In this document: positions 34,652 to 43,160 of the stretch, piece by piece | How positions within the stretch are numbered: position 1 is the stretch's first letter | How the letters are laid out: every line of letters starts with the position of its first letter | Assembly: GCA_902787375.1 (NCBI GenBank) | Contig: CADAGD010000006.1 | Coordinates: 1 to 45,069, forward strand | Source: an uncultured Eubacteriales bacterium | GTDB lineage: Bacteria; Bacillota; Clostridia; Christensenellales; CAG-138 | Length of the DNA stretch: 45,069 nt | Direction: 5' to 3' | The notes under the pieces: model-generated | The model's input: the letters and a program-made list of their open reading frames with translations, nothing else | What the model was told of the DNA's origin: nothing | Databases searched by the model: none | Made by a program: the position numbers and the translations under genes

Positions 34652-36509
34652 ATATGCCTCCCATACAACTCATAATAGTCTTTTTCAATTCTTCCTTTGA
34701 AAGCCCGCATTCGGCGTCCTGCTCCGATACAGTTCCCTGCTCAACAACCCTGTTCGGCACTCCGACAGGTATTACCTGCGTTCCGCAACCCTTCATGCTC
34801 ATATATGCCGCCACCTGAGTTCCGAAACCGTCGTTGACAATTCCATCCTCAACGGTTATAACATAGTGCGCGTGTGAGAGCTTATCAAGCGTAACCTCAT
34901 CAAGAGGACGAATGGAGCGAGCGTTATACAGACCGACATTCAGGTCTTCACAAACGCTTATAGCCGGCGCAACCATCCTGCCCGTCGCAACGACGCACAC
35001 GCTTCTGAACGGCTTTATGCACTCCCAAGAGAGTACGTCCGCCTCGGTTCCGCACATCTGCCTTTCAGGAAGGATGCCCCTGTTATAGCGTATCGCACAG
35101 GGAGAATCGTTTTCGTTCACAGCCCATCTCAGGCATGCGCAAAGCTCCTGCACCGACGACGGGGACAGTATCTTCATGTTCGGCATGGACATCAGATATG
35201 AGATGTCATATATGCCATGATGTGTTTCGCCGTCGTTTCCGACAAGTCCCGCCCTGTCAACTCCTATTATGACTTTGAGGTTTTGCAAACAAATATCATG
35301 CTCAAGCTGGTCATATGCCCTTTGAAGGAATGACGAATACACGCAGAATACCGGCGTCAAGCCCGCTATAGCCATGCCCGCAGCCATTGTAGCCGCATGC
35401 TGTTCCGCGATACCGACGTCAAAGAATCGCTCCGGATACTCCTCCTTGAACGAATCAAGACCTGTTCCCGCCGCCATCGCCGCCGTTATGGCAACAACGT
35501 TTTTGTTTTCCTCAGCAATGCGGCAAAGCTCGTCGGAGAACACGTTTGAATTGCCTTTTGATGAACTGCAGGCTCCCGTTTCCTCGTCAAACTTTCCGAT
35601 TCCGTGAAACTTTTCGGGATCGTTTTCAGCCGGAGCATAGCCCTTTCCCTTAACCGTTATGGTATGTATCACAACGGGCCTGTCCATCTGCTTTGCATGT
35701 TCAAACACCTGTGTGAGTGCTGTTATATCATGTCCGTTTATGGGGCCGAAGTAAGCAAATCCAAGCTCCTCAAACAGCACGTTGGGAAGGATAAAATACT
35801 TTATCCTGTTTTTCAGCCGTTCAAATCTGTCGCTCAGCCATTTTCCAATAAACGGTATCCTCTTCAGAGTATTTGAAAACCTGCGTTTAAAGCTCTGATA
35901 GCCTCTTGCAGAACGCATTTTGGCAAGGTGCTTGCTGAGTCCGCCCACATTATCGGATATGGACATGGTGTTATCATTAAGCACTATTATAAGCGGGAGC
36001 TTCTGCTGGCCTATATCATCTAACGCTTCATACGCCATGCCGCCCGTAAGTGCGCCATCGCCTATGAGCGCTACCACCTTCCTGTTGACGCCCCTTATTT
36101 CATCCGCTCTCATTATTCCTATGGCGGCAGATGCCGAAGTGCTTGAATGCCCCGTATTGAAGGCATCATAACAGCTCTCGCTGGTCTTTGGAAATCCCGC
36201 AAGACCCCCTCTCTGCCTTAATGAAGTAAAATCCGCGGCACGTCCCGTGAGCAGCTTATGGACATAGCTCTGATGCCCAACATCAAGCACAAGCCTGTCC
36301 ACATCAAAATCAAACACCCTGTGAAGCGCAATCGTGACTTCAACAACTCCGAGATTGGAAGCAAGATGCCCTCCCGTCTTTGAAACGGTCGAAACGATAT
36401 AACGGCGTATCTCGTCGGACAGCTCATTAAGCTCGTCCACAGACAGACGCTTTACATCGCTTGGATCATTTATTTGCGGCAATATGTGAAGCTCACTGTA
36501 CTCTGTCAT
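34644..36509 (-). CDS. dxs: 1-deoxy-D-xylulose-5-phosphate synthase
   Basis: First enzyme of the MEP isoprenoid pathway, condensing pyruvate and glyceraldehyde 3-phosphate with thiamine diphosphate. The GDGALTGGMAYEALDDIG motif with Asn180 downstream binds the cofactor; HSSTSASAAIGI (121-132) and DRAGLVGNDGETHHG are diagnostic of Dxs. 621 residues. The ATG at 36509 is nine bases after AAGGAG; an ATG two codons earlier is too close to it. The gene overlaps or abuts ispA and tlyA. The use of Dxs shows the MEP rather than the mevalonate route. Confidence 0.96.
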   Translation of the reverse strand: MTEYSELHILPQINDPSDVKRLSVDELNELSDEIRRYIVSTVSKTGGHLASNLGVVEVTIALHRVFDFDVDRLVLDVGHQSYVHKLLTGRAADFTSLRQRGGLAGFPKTSESCYDAFNTGHSSTSASAAIGIMRADEIRGVNRKVVALIGDGALTGGMAYEALDDIGQQKLPLIIVLNDNTMSISDNVGGLSKHLAKMRSARGYQSFKRRFSNTLKRIPFIGKWLSDRFERLKNRIKYFILPNVLFEELGFAYFGPINGHDITALTQVFEHAKQMDRPVVIHTITVKGKGYAPAENDPEKFHGIGKFDEETGACSSSKGNSNVFSDELCRIAEENKNVVAITAAMAAGTGLDSFKEEYPERFFDVGIAEQHAATMAAGMAIAGLTPVFCVYSSFLQRAYDQLEHDICLQNLKVIIGVDRAGLVGNDGETHHGIYDISYLMSMPNMKILSPSSVQELCACLRWAVNENDSPCAIRYNRGILPERQMCGTEADVLSWECIKPFRSVCVVATGRMVAPAISVCEDLNVGLYNARSIRPLDEVTLDKLSHAHYVITVEDGIVNDGFGTQVAAYMSMKGCGTQVIPVGVPNRVVEQGTVSEQDAECGLSKEELKKTIMSCMGGIYA

Positions 36510-36511
36510 TG

Positions 36512-37408
36512 TCATCTGCTCCTTACAAGCATTCTTCTTATCGTTTCCTCAAGATAATCCGGGCTCTCAATACCCTTCAGGGCGTCAAGCGCGAGCTTTG
36601 CGGCTTTCTCCGCCGCCATTCTCGCTCCATCCAATCCATACAATCCGACATATGTCATTTTCCCGTTTGCCGCATCCTTGCCGAGCGTTTTCCCCATCAT
36701 AGCCGAATCACCCTTGACGTCAAGAATAGCATCCGTAATTTGGAAAAGCAGCCCCATACTGAGCGCATATGCTCTGAGAGCATCAACTGTTTTTTCATCC
36801 GCTCCTGCGGTATAGGCTCCCGCAAGCACAGCCGCCGTAAGCATATCCGCCGTCTTATGCTCATGTATGTAAGCAAGGACTTCCTCATCCTGTGAGGTGC
36901 TGCCCTCATTCTCTATGTCCGCAGCCTGTCCGCTCAGCATGCCGTGTGCGCCGGAGCGGTAAGCGATTTCATTCATCGCAAGCAAGCCGCCTCTGTCATT
37001 CGACTTCAATACAGCTTTGAGCATGACCTCAAACGCGAGTGAAAGCAATCCGCAGCCGGCAAAGACCGCCATACCCTCGCCAAATAACTTATGATTGGAC
37101 GGCCTGCCGCGCCTCATGTCGTCATTATCGACGCAGGGCAGATCGTCATGTATGAGCGAATAAGTATGTATCATCTCAAGCCCGCAGGCAAAAGGAAGTG
37201 CGTTTTCCAGGTTGCCTCCGAGCATTTCACAGACCGCCAGCACAAGGCACGGTCTTATCCGCTTTCCGCCAACCTCAAGGCTGTAAAACATGGCGTCAAG
37301 CAGCTTTGGGTAAACATTGCCGTTCTCGCAGGAGGCAATCCTTCTCAGCTCCTTTTCAACAATGTCCCGATACCTTTCGGATTCCCTATCGTAATCAAAC
37401 TCAATCAT
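36512..37408 (-). CDS. ispA: Farnesyl (geranyl) diphosphate synthase
   Basis: Chain-elongating prenyltransferase supplying farnesyl diphosphate for undecaprenyl lipid and quinone-type products. The first aspartate-rich motif is DDLPCVD (88-94), with the four-residue spacing typical of bacterial IspA; the second is QITDAILDVKGD. 298 residues. GGAG lies seven bases before the ATG, inside the end of xseB, with an eight-base overlap. Confidence 0.95.
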   Translation of the reverse strand: MIEFDYDRESERYRDIVEKELRRIASCENGNVYPKLLDAMFYSLEVGGKRIRPCLVLAVCEMLGGNLENALPFACGLEMIHTYSLIHDDLPCVDNDDMRRGRPSNHKLFGEGMAVFAGCGLLSLAFEVMLKAVLKSNDRGGLLAMNEIAYRSGAHGMLSGQAADIENEGSTSQDEEVLAYIHEHKTADMLTAAVLAGAYTAGADEKTVDALRAYALSMGLLFQITDAILDVKGDSAMMGKTLGKDAANGKMTYVGLYGLDGARMAAEKAAKLALDALKGIESPDYLEETIRRMLVRSR

Positions 37409-37664
37409 TCAAGTTCTCCTCATCATTCGGCTCAAAGCCCTCATCCATGCCGCCCATCTCCTCGGCAATGGTCTTTCCCGCGACCTTTTCAAGCCTTGAC
37501 TCATAGCTTGTCAAGAGCTTTCGGCAATGCGCCGCCAGCTTCATGCCTTCTTCATATAAGTCCATAAGCTTGTCCAGCGGGACTGCGGCATTGCCCATGC
37601 TTTCCGCTATCTCTTCAAGCCTCGAAAACGCCTGCTCATATGATAATTCACTGTATTCCTTCAT
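37401..37664 (-). CDS. xseB: Exodeoxyribonuclease VII small subunit
   Basis: An 87-residue helical protein with the family pattern YEQAFSRLEEIAESM...VPLDKLMDLYEEGMKLA, where the LEEIA and LYEEG motifs are diagnostic. It binds XseA to form the single-strand nuclease. It lies 11 bases behind xseA and overlaps ispA. Confidence 0.95.
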   Translation of the reverse strand: MKEYSELSYEQAFSRLEEIAESMGNAAVPLDKLMDLYEEGMKLAAHCRKLLTSYESRLEKVAGKTIAEEMGGMDEGFEPNDEENLND

Positions 37665-37675
37665 AAAAAACCGCC

Positions 37676-38872
37676 TCAGTTTATCTCAGTAACAACTGCT
37701 TTTGCACATCCTCCGAACATGTGCAAGCCTATTCCTTCATCCACTTCAAGCTCGGAAGCATTCTTTATTATTCTTCCGTTCCCATCGGTCACTATTGAAT
37801 AGCCTCTTTTCATAACCGATTCGGGGCTGAGCGCGTTAAGCTCGCTCAGCCGTTGCTCCAATCTTGCCTGTGCGCTCATAAGCGCGGTCTTTGCCGTCCC
37901 GTCAATGTCTTTTGCAAGCAGGTTCAGCTTTTCCTTCTTTATACTGACCGTATGCAGCGGATTTGCCATTGCCGCAGAACTCATAACGCTTGCAAGGCTG
38001 TGCTTCGCTTCCCTCAACGCCCCTTCGGCAACAAGCTTTATGTCCTCGCCAAAGCCCATCACCGAATCCATCATATCATCGTACAGCGGGCAGCAAAGCT
38101 CCGCCGCAGCCGAAGGCGTCGGTGCTCTCAGATCGGCGGCAAAATCGGCTATTGTGAAATCCGTTTCATGCCCTACCGCGCTGACGACGGGAACCCTTGA
38201 CGCCGCGATCGCTCTTGCGACGCCCTCGTCATTGAAGCATGATAAGTCCTCATAGCTTCCTCCTCCGCGCCCGACTATTATCACGTCGCATTTCTCAAAC
38301 CTTTGAAGCACCCTTACAGCCGCGCAAATCTCCCTCGGAGCTTCCATGCCCTGTACCTGGCACTGGGCAAACAATATGTTCATGGAAGGAAATCTTCGTC
38401 TGATAATGTTAATAATGTCGTGCAGGGCAGCTCCGGCGGAGCTTGTGGCAACGCCTATGGTACGGGGAAGCGCGGGCAAAGGCCTGCTGTTATCGAAAAC
38501 TCCCTCTGCTCCAAGCCGTTCCTTTAGCATTAAAAACTGCCTGTAAAGCTCGCCCTCTCCTGCCTCCTTCATTCCGTCGGCATAGAGCTGATACTTTCCG
38601 TCCCTTGCGTATATGGATGCAGAACCATGAACTATTACCTTCATGCCATCCCTCGGCATGAATCCGAGCTTGGCGGCGGATGAGCGGAACATGACGCACG
38701 GAACAACCGCGTTTTCATCCTTTAAACTAAAATAGAGATGCCCGGAAGAGTGGTTTTTAAAACCACTTATCTCCCCGGACACCTTTATGCTTCTTAAACG
38801 CAAATCATTTTTAAGCACGCTGTTAGCGTACTCATTAAGTCTTGTAACAGTAAATACGGTTTCACCAACCAT
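37676..38872 (-). CDS. xseA: Exodeoxyribonuclease VII large subunit
   Basis: Catalytic subunit that degrades single-stranded DNA in both directions. An N-terminal OB fold (IKVSGEISGFKNHSSGHLYF) is followed by the nuclease domain with DVIIVGRGGGSYEDLSCFND, VSAVGHETDFTIADFAADLRAPTPSAAAEL (conserved His, Asp and Arg) and a coiled-coil tail ending in MKRGYSIVTD. 398 residues, full length. Weak ribosome binding site, probably coupled to nusB, which ends six bases upstream. Confidence 0.95.
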   Translation of the reverse strand: MVGETVFTVTRLNEYANSVLKNDLRLRSIKVSGEISGFKNHSSGHLYFSLKDENAVVPCVMFRSSAAKLGFMPRDGMKVIVHGSASIYARDGKYQLYADGMKEAGEGELYRQFLMLKERLGAEGVFDNSRPLPALPRTIGVATSSAGAALHDIINIIRRRFPSMNILFAQCQVQGMEAPREICAAVRVLQRFEKCDVIIVGRGGGSYEDLSCFNDEGVARAIAASRVPVVSAVGHETDFTIADFAADLRAPTPSAAAELCCPLYDDMMDSVMGFGEDIKLVAEGALREAKHSLASVMSSAAMANPLHTVSIKKEKLNLLAKDIDGTAKTALMSAQARLEQRLSELNALSPESVMKRGYSIVTDGNGRIIKNASELEVDEGIGLHMFGGCAKAVVTEIN

Positions 38873-38878
38873 AGCGCA

Positions 38879-39286
38879 TCAATTATCACCGTGATTAACG
38901 ACCTTACCCAAAACACCGTTTATAAAGCGCGGCGAATCATCCCCGCCATACTTGGTAGCGATCCTGACTGCTTCGTTTATTATTACCTTCTGAGGAGCCC
39001 TCTTGTCAAACATAAGCTCGTATATGGCAACACGCAGTATCGAAACATCGACCTTTGGCATGCGGCTGATTGCCCATCCGTTTGATACCGAGCTGATTAT
39101 CTCATCTATTTTCTCGGCGTTCTCGGCAATTCCGTCCACAATGCCATTTGCAAAATCTATGTCCTCGGTCTCAGGTTCGCCTTCGGTACCGGAAATCTCG
39201 GATACGGTAGCATAGGTATCCTCACATCCGAATAGTTTTTCGAACGCCATCTTCATGGCTATTTCTCTTGCTGTTTTTCTGCTCAT
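38879..39286 (-). CDS. nusB: Transcription antitermination factor NusB
   Basis: All-helical RNA-binding protein that joins NusE on boxA RNA during rRNA transcription. The sequence shows SRKTAREIAMKMAFEKLFG at the N-terminus and LRVAIYELMFDKRAPQKVII then NEAVRIATKYGGDDSPRFIN then GVLGK at the C-terminus, all NusB hallmarks. 135 residues. Confidence 0.95.
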   Translation of the reverse strand: MSRKTAREIAMKMAFEKLFGCEDTYATVSEISGTEGEPETEDIDFANGIVDGIAENAEKIDEIISSVSNGWAISRMPKVDVSILRVAIYELMFDKRAPQKVIINEAVRIATKYGGDDSPRFINGVLGKVVNHGDN

Positions 39287-39305
39287 CTTATTGAATCAAG
39301 CCGTG

Positions 39306-39878
39306 TTAGCTGACACGCGCTGCTGTCGAGGGCGAATATGTGTTCACGACCACAAAGGCTATCTGTGAAACCTTAACGCCCGCATAGGTTTCAATATACT
39401 CCTTCAGCTCTTTTCTTACCTTATCGCAAAGCTCAGGTATGTTCGTATCCGCAAGAACTATGGCTTTAAGCGAAATGCTCACGCCCTGCTCGGCATGAAT
39501 GCTGACCTTGCTGACGCACTCGCGGATGCGGTTATTCGTCTTTATATACCTCTGCGCCATGCTGTCTATTGAGGCAGCCGTTATATAAGCCGCGCCGTTC
39601 TCGTCAGACGCAAGCAGGGAGGCGTTTTCACCGTTCTCTCTCTCCTTGGGCTTGCTCCTCGTAAAGAGCAGCTTTATTGCGATAATGCCCAACAACGCCG
39701 ATACTGCCGCAGCAGCAATGCGGAAGCCCGTATTGCCGTTTACCAGCATCTCAACAGACGAACGCAGTCCCCAATCGGGCAGCAGACCGGTCGCGTAAAG
39801 CATTACGGCAACCATTGCCGCGATAAATATAAGCAGCAGGAAGCTCAATAAAACTCTGTCAATAATACGAGGTTTCAT
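39306..39878 (-). CDS. amaP: Alkaline shock response membrane anchor protein AmaP
   Basis: A 190-residue protein with two N-terminal membrane helices (~9-33 and ~52-71) and a cytoplasmic domain ending in a beta/alpha segment (VSISLKAIVLADTNIPELCD) that resembles Asp23. It tethers Asp23 to the membrane in relatives. AAGGGGATAACAG precedes the ATG. It is directly downstream of asp23, as expected. Confidence 0.88.
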   Translation of the reverse strand: MKPRIIDRVLLSFLLLIFIAAMVAVMLYATGLLPDWGLRSSVEMLVNGNTGFRIAAAAVSALLGIIAIKLLFTRSKPKERENGENASLLASDENGAAYITAASIDSMAQRYIKTNNRIRECVSKVSIHAEQGVSISLKAIVLADTNIPELCDKVRKELKEYIETYAGVKVSQIAFVVVNTYSPSTAARVS

Positions 39879-39913
39879 CTGTTATCCCCTTTCGATAGCA
39901 GGATGTCGAAGCA

Positions 39914-40342
39914 TTATTTGACTCTTGCTTCTATCTCCGGCTTATCCTTCTTCTTATCAACCTTTTCAGGCTCGTCAAATACAACGCCCTGTACAAGCAC
40001 ATTCACCTCGACAACGCGAAGCGATGTCATTGTTTCAATGGCGCTCTTGACTCCCTTCTGTACCTCGGCGCATACATCCTGGATGCGGAAACCGTACTTC
40101 ACGTTGATGCTCAAATCAACAGCGGCTTCCTCCTGACCTACCTCGACGTGTACGCCCTTCGTCATGTTTTTCTTTGTAAAAATGCCTGAGATGCCTTCAA
40201 TTACTGTTCCGACCAGACTTGCCACACCGTTGACCTCTGACGCGGCAAGACCTGCTATAGTGGCTACTACATCGGGAGCAAAGACAACTTTGCCGTTTTC
40301 GGTAACGCTAATATCGGTTACAACTTCTGTATCAATATCCAT
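39914..40342 (-). CDS. asp23: Asp23/Gls24 family envelope stress protein
   Basis: A 142-residue cytoplasmic protein of the Asp23/YqhY family. The core VFAPDVVATIAGLAASEVNG then VASLVG and VEVGQEEAAVDLSINVKYGF are diagnostic, with an added basic tail. In Firmicutes YqhY lies ahead of nusB and affects fatty-acid supply or cell envelope homeostasis. A strong promoter (40373-40401) and AGGAGGG make it the first gene of the long series ending in deoB. Confidence 0.93.
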   Translation of the reverse strand: MDIDTEVVTDISVTENGKVVFAPDVVATIAGLAASEVNGVASLVGTVIEGISGIFTKKNMTKGVHVEVGQEEAAVDLSINVKYGFRIQDVCAEVQKGVKSAIETMTSLRVVEVNVLVQGVVFDEPEKVDKKKDKPEIEARVK

Positions 40343-40372
40343 TTTAGTAACCCTCCTGTGTTTTGATACTAC

Positions 40373-40401
40373 ATTATAACAAATATCCTCTCGTTTGTAA
40401 A
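40373..40401 (-). promoter_or_regulatory. Promoter at the head of the asp23-deoB series
   Basis: Minus strand TTTACA (40396-40401) and perfect TATAAT (40373-40378) with a 17-bp spacer, about 30 bp before the asp23 start codon. It is in the gap after spoIIIAH, so housekeeping expression of asp23 onward is separated from the spoIIIA operon. Confidence 0.85.
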
Positions 40402-40445
40402 GTACCGAACAGGTTCGTTTTGCTGTAATTCTATATTTCTTACTG

Positions 40446-40973
40446 CTATGAGCCGAGTGAAATCTTTATCTTCGAGGCGGGAAGCCCTGTTTCCGTGATT
40501 ATAATATCGAGTATTCGCGCCACTTCTTCATCGGAGAGGGTTTCTCCGTTAATGACCACGGTCGCGGAATCCCCCTGTAATGTCGCCGCAGCATCAAGGA
40601 ATCCCTTGCTCCTTATCCTGCTCTCGATCGTAAACTCCTTTTCCATATTGCTCACAAGCTGAAGAAGTCTTTTCTGCGCGTCCTCAAGGCTCTCATCATC
40701 CGAGTTATCCGAGTTTATTATGGATCTCAGATAATCTATTTCCTGTGCGCGCACCTCGCTGCGCTGTGTGCGGAACGAGTTGAAATAATCATCGAACATG
40801 TTGACCATTGTCTCCTTTGACTCGTTATCCGGCTGCTGTGTTGCTCCCGCATTGACGGCGTTTGCGGCTGTGTCGCTGTTGAATTTGATGTTGAGCCACA
40901 CCGCTCCCGCAAGCAGTATCAGCGCGGCAATCAAAACAAATACGAACCTCTTGCTTCCATTCCTTGTTTCCAT
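40446..40973 (-). CDS. spoIIIAH: Stage III sporulation protein AH
   Basis: Mother-cell component of the channel to the forespore; it pairs with forespore SpoIIQ. One N-terminal membrane helix (FVFVLIAALILLAGAVWLNI) is followed by a polar linker and the YscJ/FliF-like ring domain (IESRIRSKGFLDAAATLQGD then SATVVINGETLSDEEVARIL). 175 residues. GGAGGGTACATTA precedes the ATG. Confidence 0.93.
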   Translation of the reverse strand: METRNGSKRFVFVLIAALILLAGAVWLNIKFNSDTAANAVNAGATQQPDNESKETMVNMFDDYFNSFRTQRSEVRAQEIDYLRSIINSDNSDDESLEDAQKRLLQLVSNMEKEFTIESRIRSKGFLDAAATLQGDSATVVINGETLSDEEVARILDIIITETGLPASKIKISLGS

Positions 40974-40993
40974 TAATGTACCCTCCGTTTTCT

Positions 40994-41530
40994 TTATTTG
41001 TCCATGGAAAAAACACTTACAGCGTCAAGCTCAACGCCAAGCACGGTCATCACCGCCGTTTGAAGCTCAACTCTCACCCTTATGTCCGATGCTCCTTCGG
41101 CTACAACAATTACTCCTCTGACCGATGATGTTTTGGAGCTTTGAGCGGTTTCCCTCTCAGGCGGCATTGAATATCCGATAAGAGATTTATCCGCATCCGT
41201 AACGCTCCTTTTACCATCACCCGACGGCTCATCCCGCTCGCATGTTATCATAACGCTGACCCTGCCGACGCCGTCTATGCGCGAGAGTATGGCTTCGAGT
41301 CTTTTTTCAAGCTCCTGCTCATCATAACCGACGTCCTGCAAGGTTTCCTCACGGGTCGTTTCCATGGCTCGACCTCTATCGCAGGATATGCCCCCTGTTG
41401 TGACGAATATGATTGCCGCCGCCAATATCAGCAACGAATAGACAAGTATCTCTGTCTTTTTATTGTCCCGAAGCTTATTAATGAATGCCGAGTACGCAGG
41501 CACAGCGCCCCTTCCGTCTTCCCTATACAT
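40994..41530 (-). CDS. spoIIIAG: Stage III sporulation protein AG
   Basis: Ring-forming channel protein in the mother-cell membrane. One membrane helix (~27-45), a YDEQELEKRLEAILSRIDGV segment starting the ring-building motif, VSVMITCERDE, and the family-specific VRGVIVVAEGASDIRVRVEL block. 178 residues. The start codon overlaps the end of the short spoIIIAF by eight bases and lacks a strong ribosome binding site, so translation is probably coupled. Confidence 0.93.
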   Translation of the reverse strand: MYREDGRGAVPAYSAFINKLRDNKKTEILVYSLLILAAAIIFVTTGGISCDRGRAMETTREETLQDVGYDEQELEKRLEAILSRIDGVGRVSVMITCERDEPSGDGKRSVTDADKSLIGYSMPPERETAQSSKTSSVRGVIVVAEGASDIRVRVELQTAVMTVLGVELDAVSVFSMDK

Positions 41531-41687
41531 AAAGCATCTTTATTATAGGCTCGGCTATTATCGCGGTTTCTATCAGCGCAAGTACGCGCTTTGCGCTTTT
41601 GGCTGCGTTTCCCGTCGGCAAAAGGGCTTCACCCAAGGCTATAATAAACGCCGCAGCAACTATTCTGATCAATAGATTTTTAAGCAT
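41523..41687 (-). CDS. spoIIIAF: Truncated stage III sporulation protein AF (membrane part only)
   Basis: Only 54 residues. The ATG at 41687 follows AAAGGAGAGG. The sequence has two hydrophobic segments, LIRIVAAAFIIALGEALLP and a second around VLALIETAIIAEPIIKML, with the 'LLPTGN...K...VLALIE' pattern that opens SpoIIIAF. Known SpoIIIAF proteins are around 200 residues with a soluble C-terminal domain, which is wholly absent here; the stop lies inside the spoIIIAG start. The gene sits between AE and AG in the right place. Assignment is from position and membrane pattern. Confidence 0.65.
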   Translation of the reverse strand: MLKNLLIRIVAAAFIIALGEALLPTGNAAKSAKRVLALIETAIIAEPIIKMLYV

Positions 41688-41702
41688 GTGTACCTCTCCT
41701 TT

Positions 41703-41740
41703 AGCAGGCAATGATTAACTAAGCAGGCAATGATTAACTA
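41703..41740. repeat. Tandem duplication of a 19-base unit
   Basis: AGCAGGCAATGATTAACTA occurs twice in direct tandem with no mismatch (41703-41721 and 41722-41740). It lies at one end of the interspersed repeat; the other copy of that repeat has a single unit. Confidence 0.95.
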
Positions 41741-41927
41741 ACGCTTTAAGAAAGTGTCGGTTTAAAAGCATATAGCTTTCAATCAATCTCAACTGCCCTG
41801 CAACGCCGTTTTTCATTGATTACGCAGATATGTCTCGCAGGAGCAGTAAATCTTGCTTGACTTTTCGAGATTCCGCGCCTGTCGCGGCGCGGACACGCTG
41901 ACCCGCGCAGCTCCCTTTGGTCGCAAG
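41705..41927 (-). repeat. Diverged interspersed repeat, copy 2
   Basis: Fills most of the 282-base gap between spoIIIAE and spoIIIAF and matches the copy at 23243-23415: duplicated end block CAGGCAATGATTAAC, 42-base block 41833-41874 (35 identities) and CTTTGGTCGCA at 41915-41925. Relative to copy 1 it has the extra 19-base tandem unit and an insertion of about 30 GC-rich bases (~41875-41904). On the minus strand a ~40-codon degenerate frame contains NLEKSSKIYCSCETYLRNQ. The end block lies immediately before the spoIIIAF ribosome binding site. Confidence 0.75.
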
Positions 41928-41969
41928 TATAACACCATTAGAGCTATATTGAGTTAATCAGCATCTAAT

Positions 41970-43160
41970 TTACCATAGCCCTGCGGATATTCCGCCGGCA
42001 GCTATGAATACAAGCATTGTCAACGCGAACATACATCCGGATACTGCAACGCAGGCAAACAGATAGGATGTTATCTCCGAAGCTCCCGAAAAGAGCTTTA
42101 CCACCCTTGTATCAGCCACGGGCTGGCAGAGTGCCGCTGATATTCTGAATATGAACACCCCTGCCGCAAGCACTATCGCAGGTCTTATTATGATCGTGAG
42201 CAGTATTATTATCGCAACCGTTCCTACGCCGTTTTTTATCAAAAGGGCGCATCCCATCACATTATCGACCGAGCCGCTGACCATGCCGCCGACAACAGGC
42301 ACAAGCTTATCTATTGCGAATTTTGCCGTGCGAATGGATATGCCGTCGCGCGCGGCTACATTCATCCCCTGCAAAACAGTCATGCCAAAATAGAAGGTGG
42401 AAAGCAGTCCCAACATCCATTTTGCCGTCTTTTTTGCAAGATTCACTATTTCACTCAGTTTAGAGCCGTCGGTCAATGAATCAACTATACACAGCACTCC
42501 TCCGGCAAGTACGAGGGGCATTACCGCCCTGTCTATTACGCCAACCACCGTACCCGAAAGAAAGGTGAGCAACGGTCTGAATATTCCGGCGGAGGCGTTT
42601 GCGCCGAGTGAAACCAGCATCGCACTCATTATCGGCATCGTTCTTTCTGTCAGCTCGCCTGTGACCTCAACAGCGTTTTTTGCGATACCGCAAAGCGAGG
42701 CAAACACACCTGCCGTCAATGTTACCGCCGTCCCGCAAAGTATGAATGCCAACGAGTGTCGTATGCCGTCAATGCTTATTATTCCGGACAACGCCGTAAG
42801 CATCGCGGCCGCTGTGAGCATACATATCGCTCCCGTAGACTTATTAAGCTCCTTTTTGAAAAGGCCGAATACGACGTCCCAGATTGCCGGCGGGGATTCC
42901 AGCGAGCCGTCGTTTGCATATCTCAGAAGCAGCTCGTCGATAGAATCAATATCAAAATGCATAATGCTTCCAATATCATCAAAATACTTATTCCAGCCTT
43001 CCAGATCAAGCTCATCTATCTGGCGTGACAGTTCGTCTGAAAGCTCATTCGGAATACTCCCGCCGTCCGTCTCAGAGCTGCCGTACGCTGCTGCCTCAGC
43101 ATTTAAGGCTATTGAAGCCATCAGTATGACTATCAGTATAAGCATTGTGTTCTTTTTCAT
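41970..43160 (-). CDS. spoIIIAE: Stage III sporulation protein AE
   Basis: Multispanning membrane protein of the SpoIIIA channel complex. A signal-like N-terminus (MKKNTMLILIVILMASIALN) is followed by a soluble part (~25-105) and about seven hydrophobic segments, with the conserved VDRAVMPLVLAGGVLCIVDS-like block and DKLVPVVGGMVSGSVDNVMG. 396 residues, normal. ATGA overlap with spoIIIAD. Confidence 0.93.
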   Translation of the reverse strand: MKKNTMLILIVILMASIALNAEAAAYGSSETDGGSIPNELSDELSRQIDELDLEGWNKYFDDIGSIMHFDIDSIDELLLRYANDGSLESPPAIWDVVFGLFKKELNKSTGAICMLTAAAMLTALSGIISIDGIRHSLAFILCGTAVTLTAGVFASLCGIAKNAVEVTGELTERTMPIMSAMLVSLGANASAGIFRPLLTFLSGTVVGVIDRAVMPLVLAGGVLCIVDSLTDGSKLSEIVNLAKKTAKWMLGLLSTFYFGMTVLQGMNVAARDGISIRTAKFAIDKLVPVVGGMVSGSVDNVMGCALLIKNGVGTVAIIILLTIIIRPAIVLAAGVFIFRISAALCQPVADTRVVKLFSGASEITSYLFACVAVSGCMFALTMLVFIAAGGISAGLW

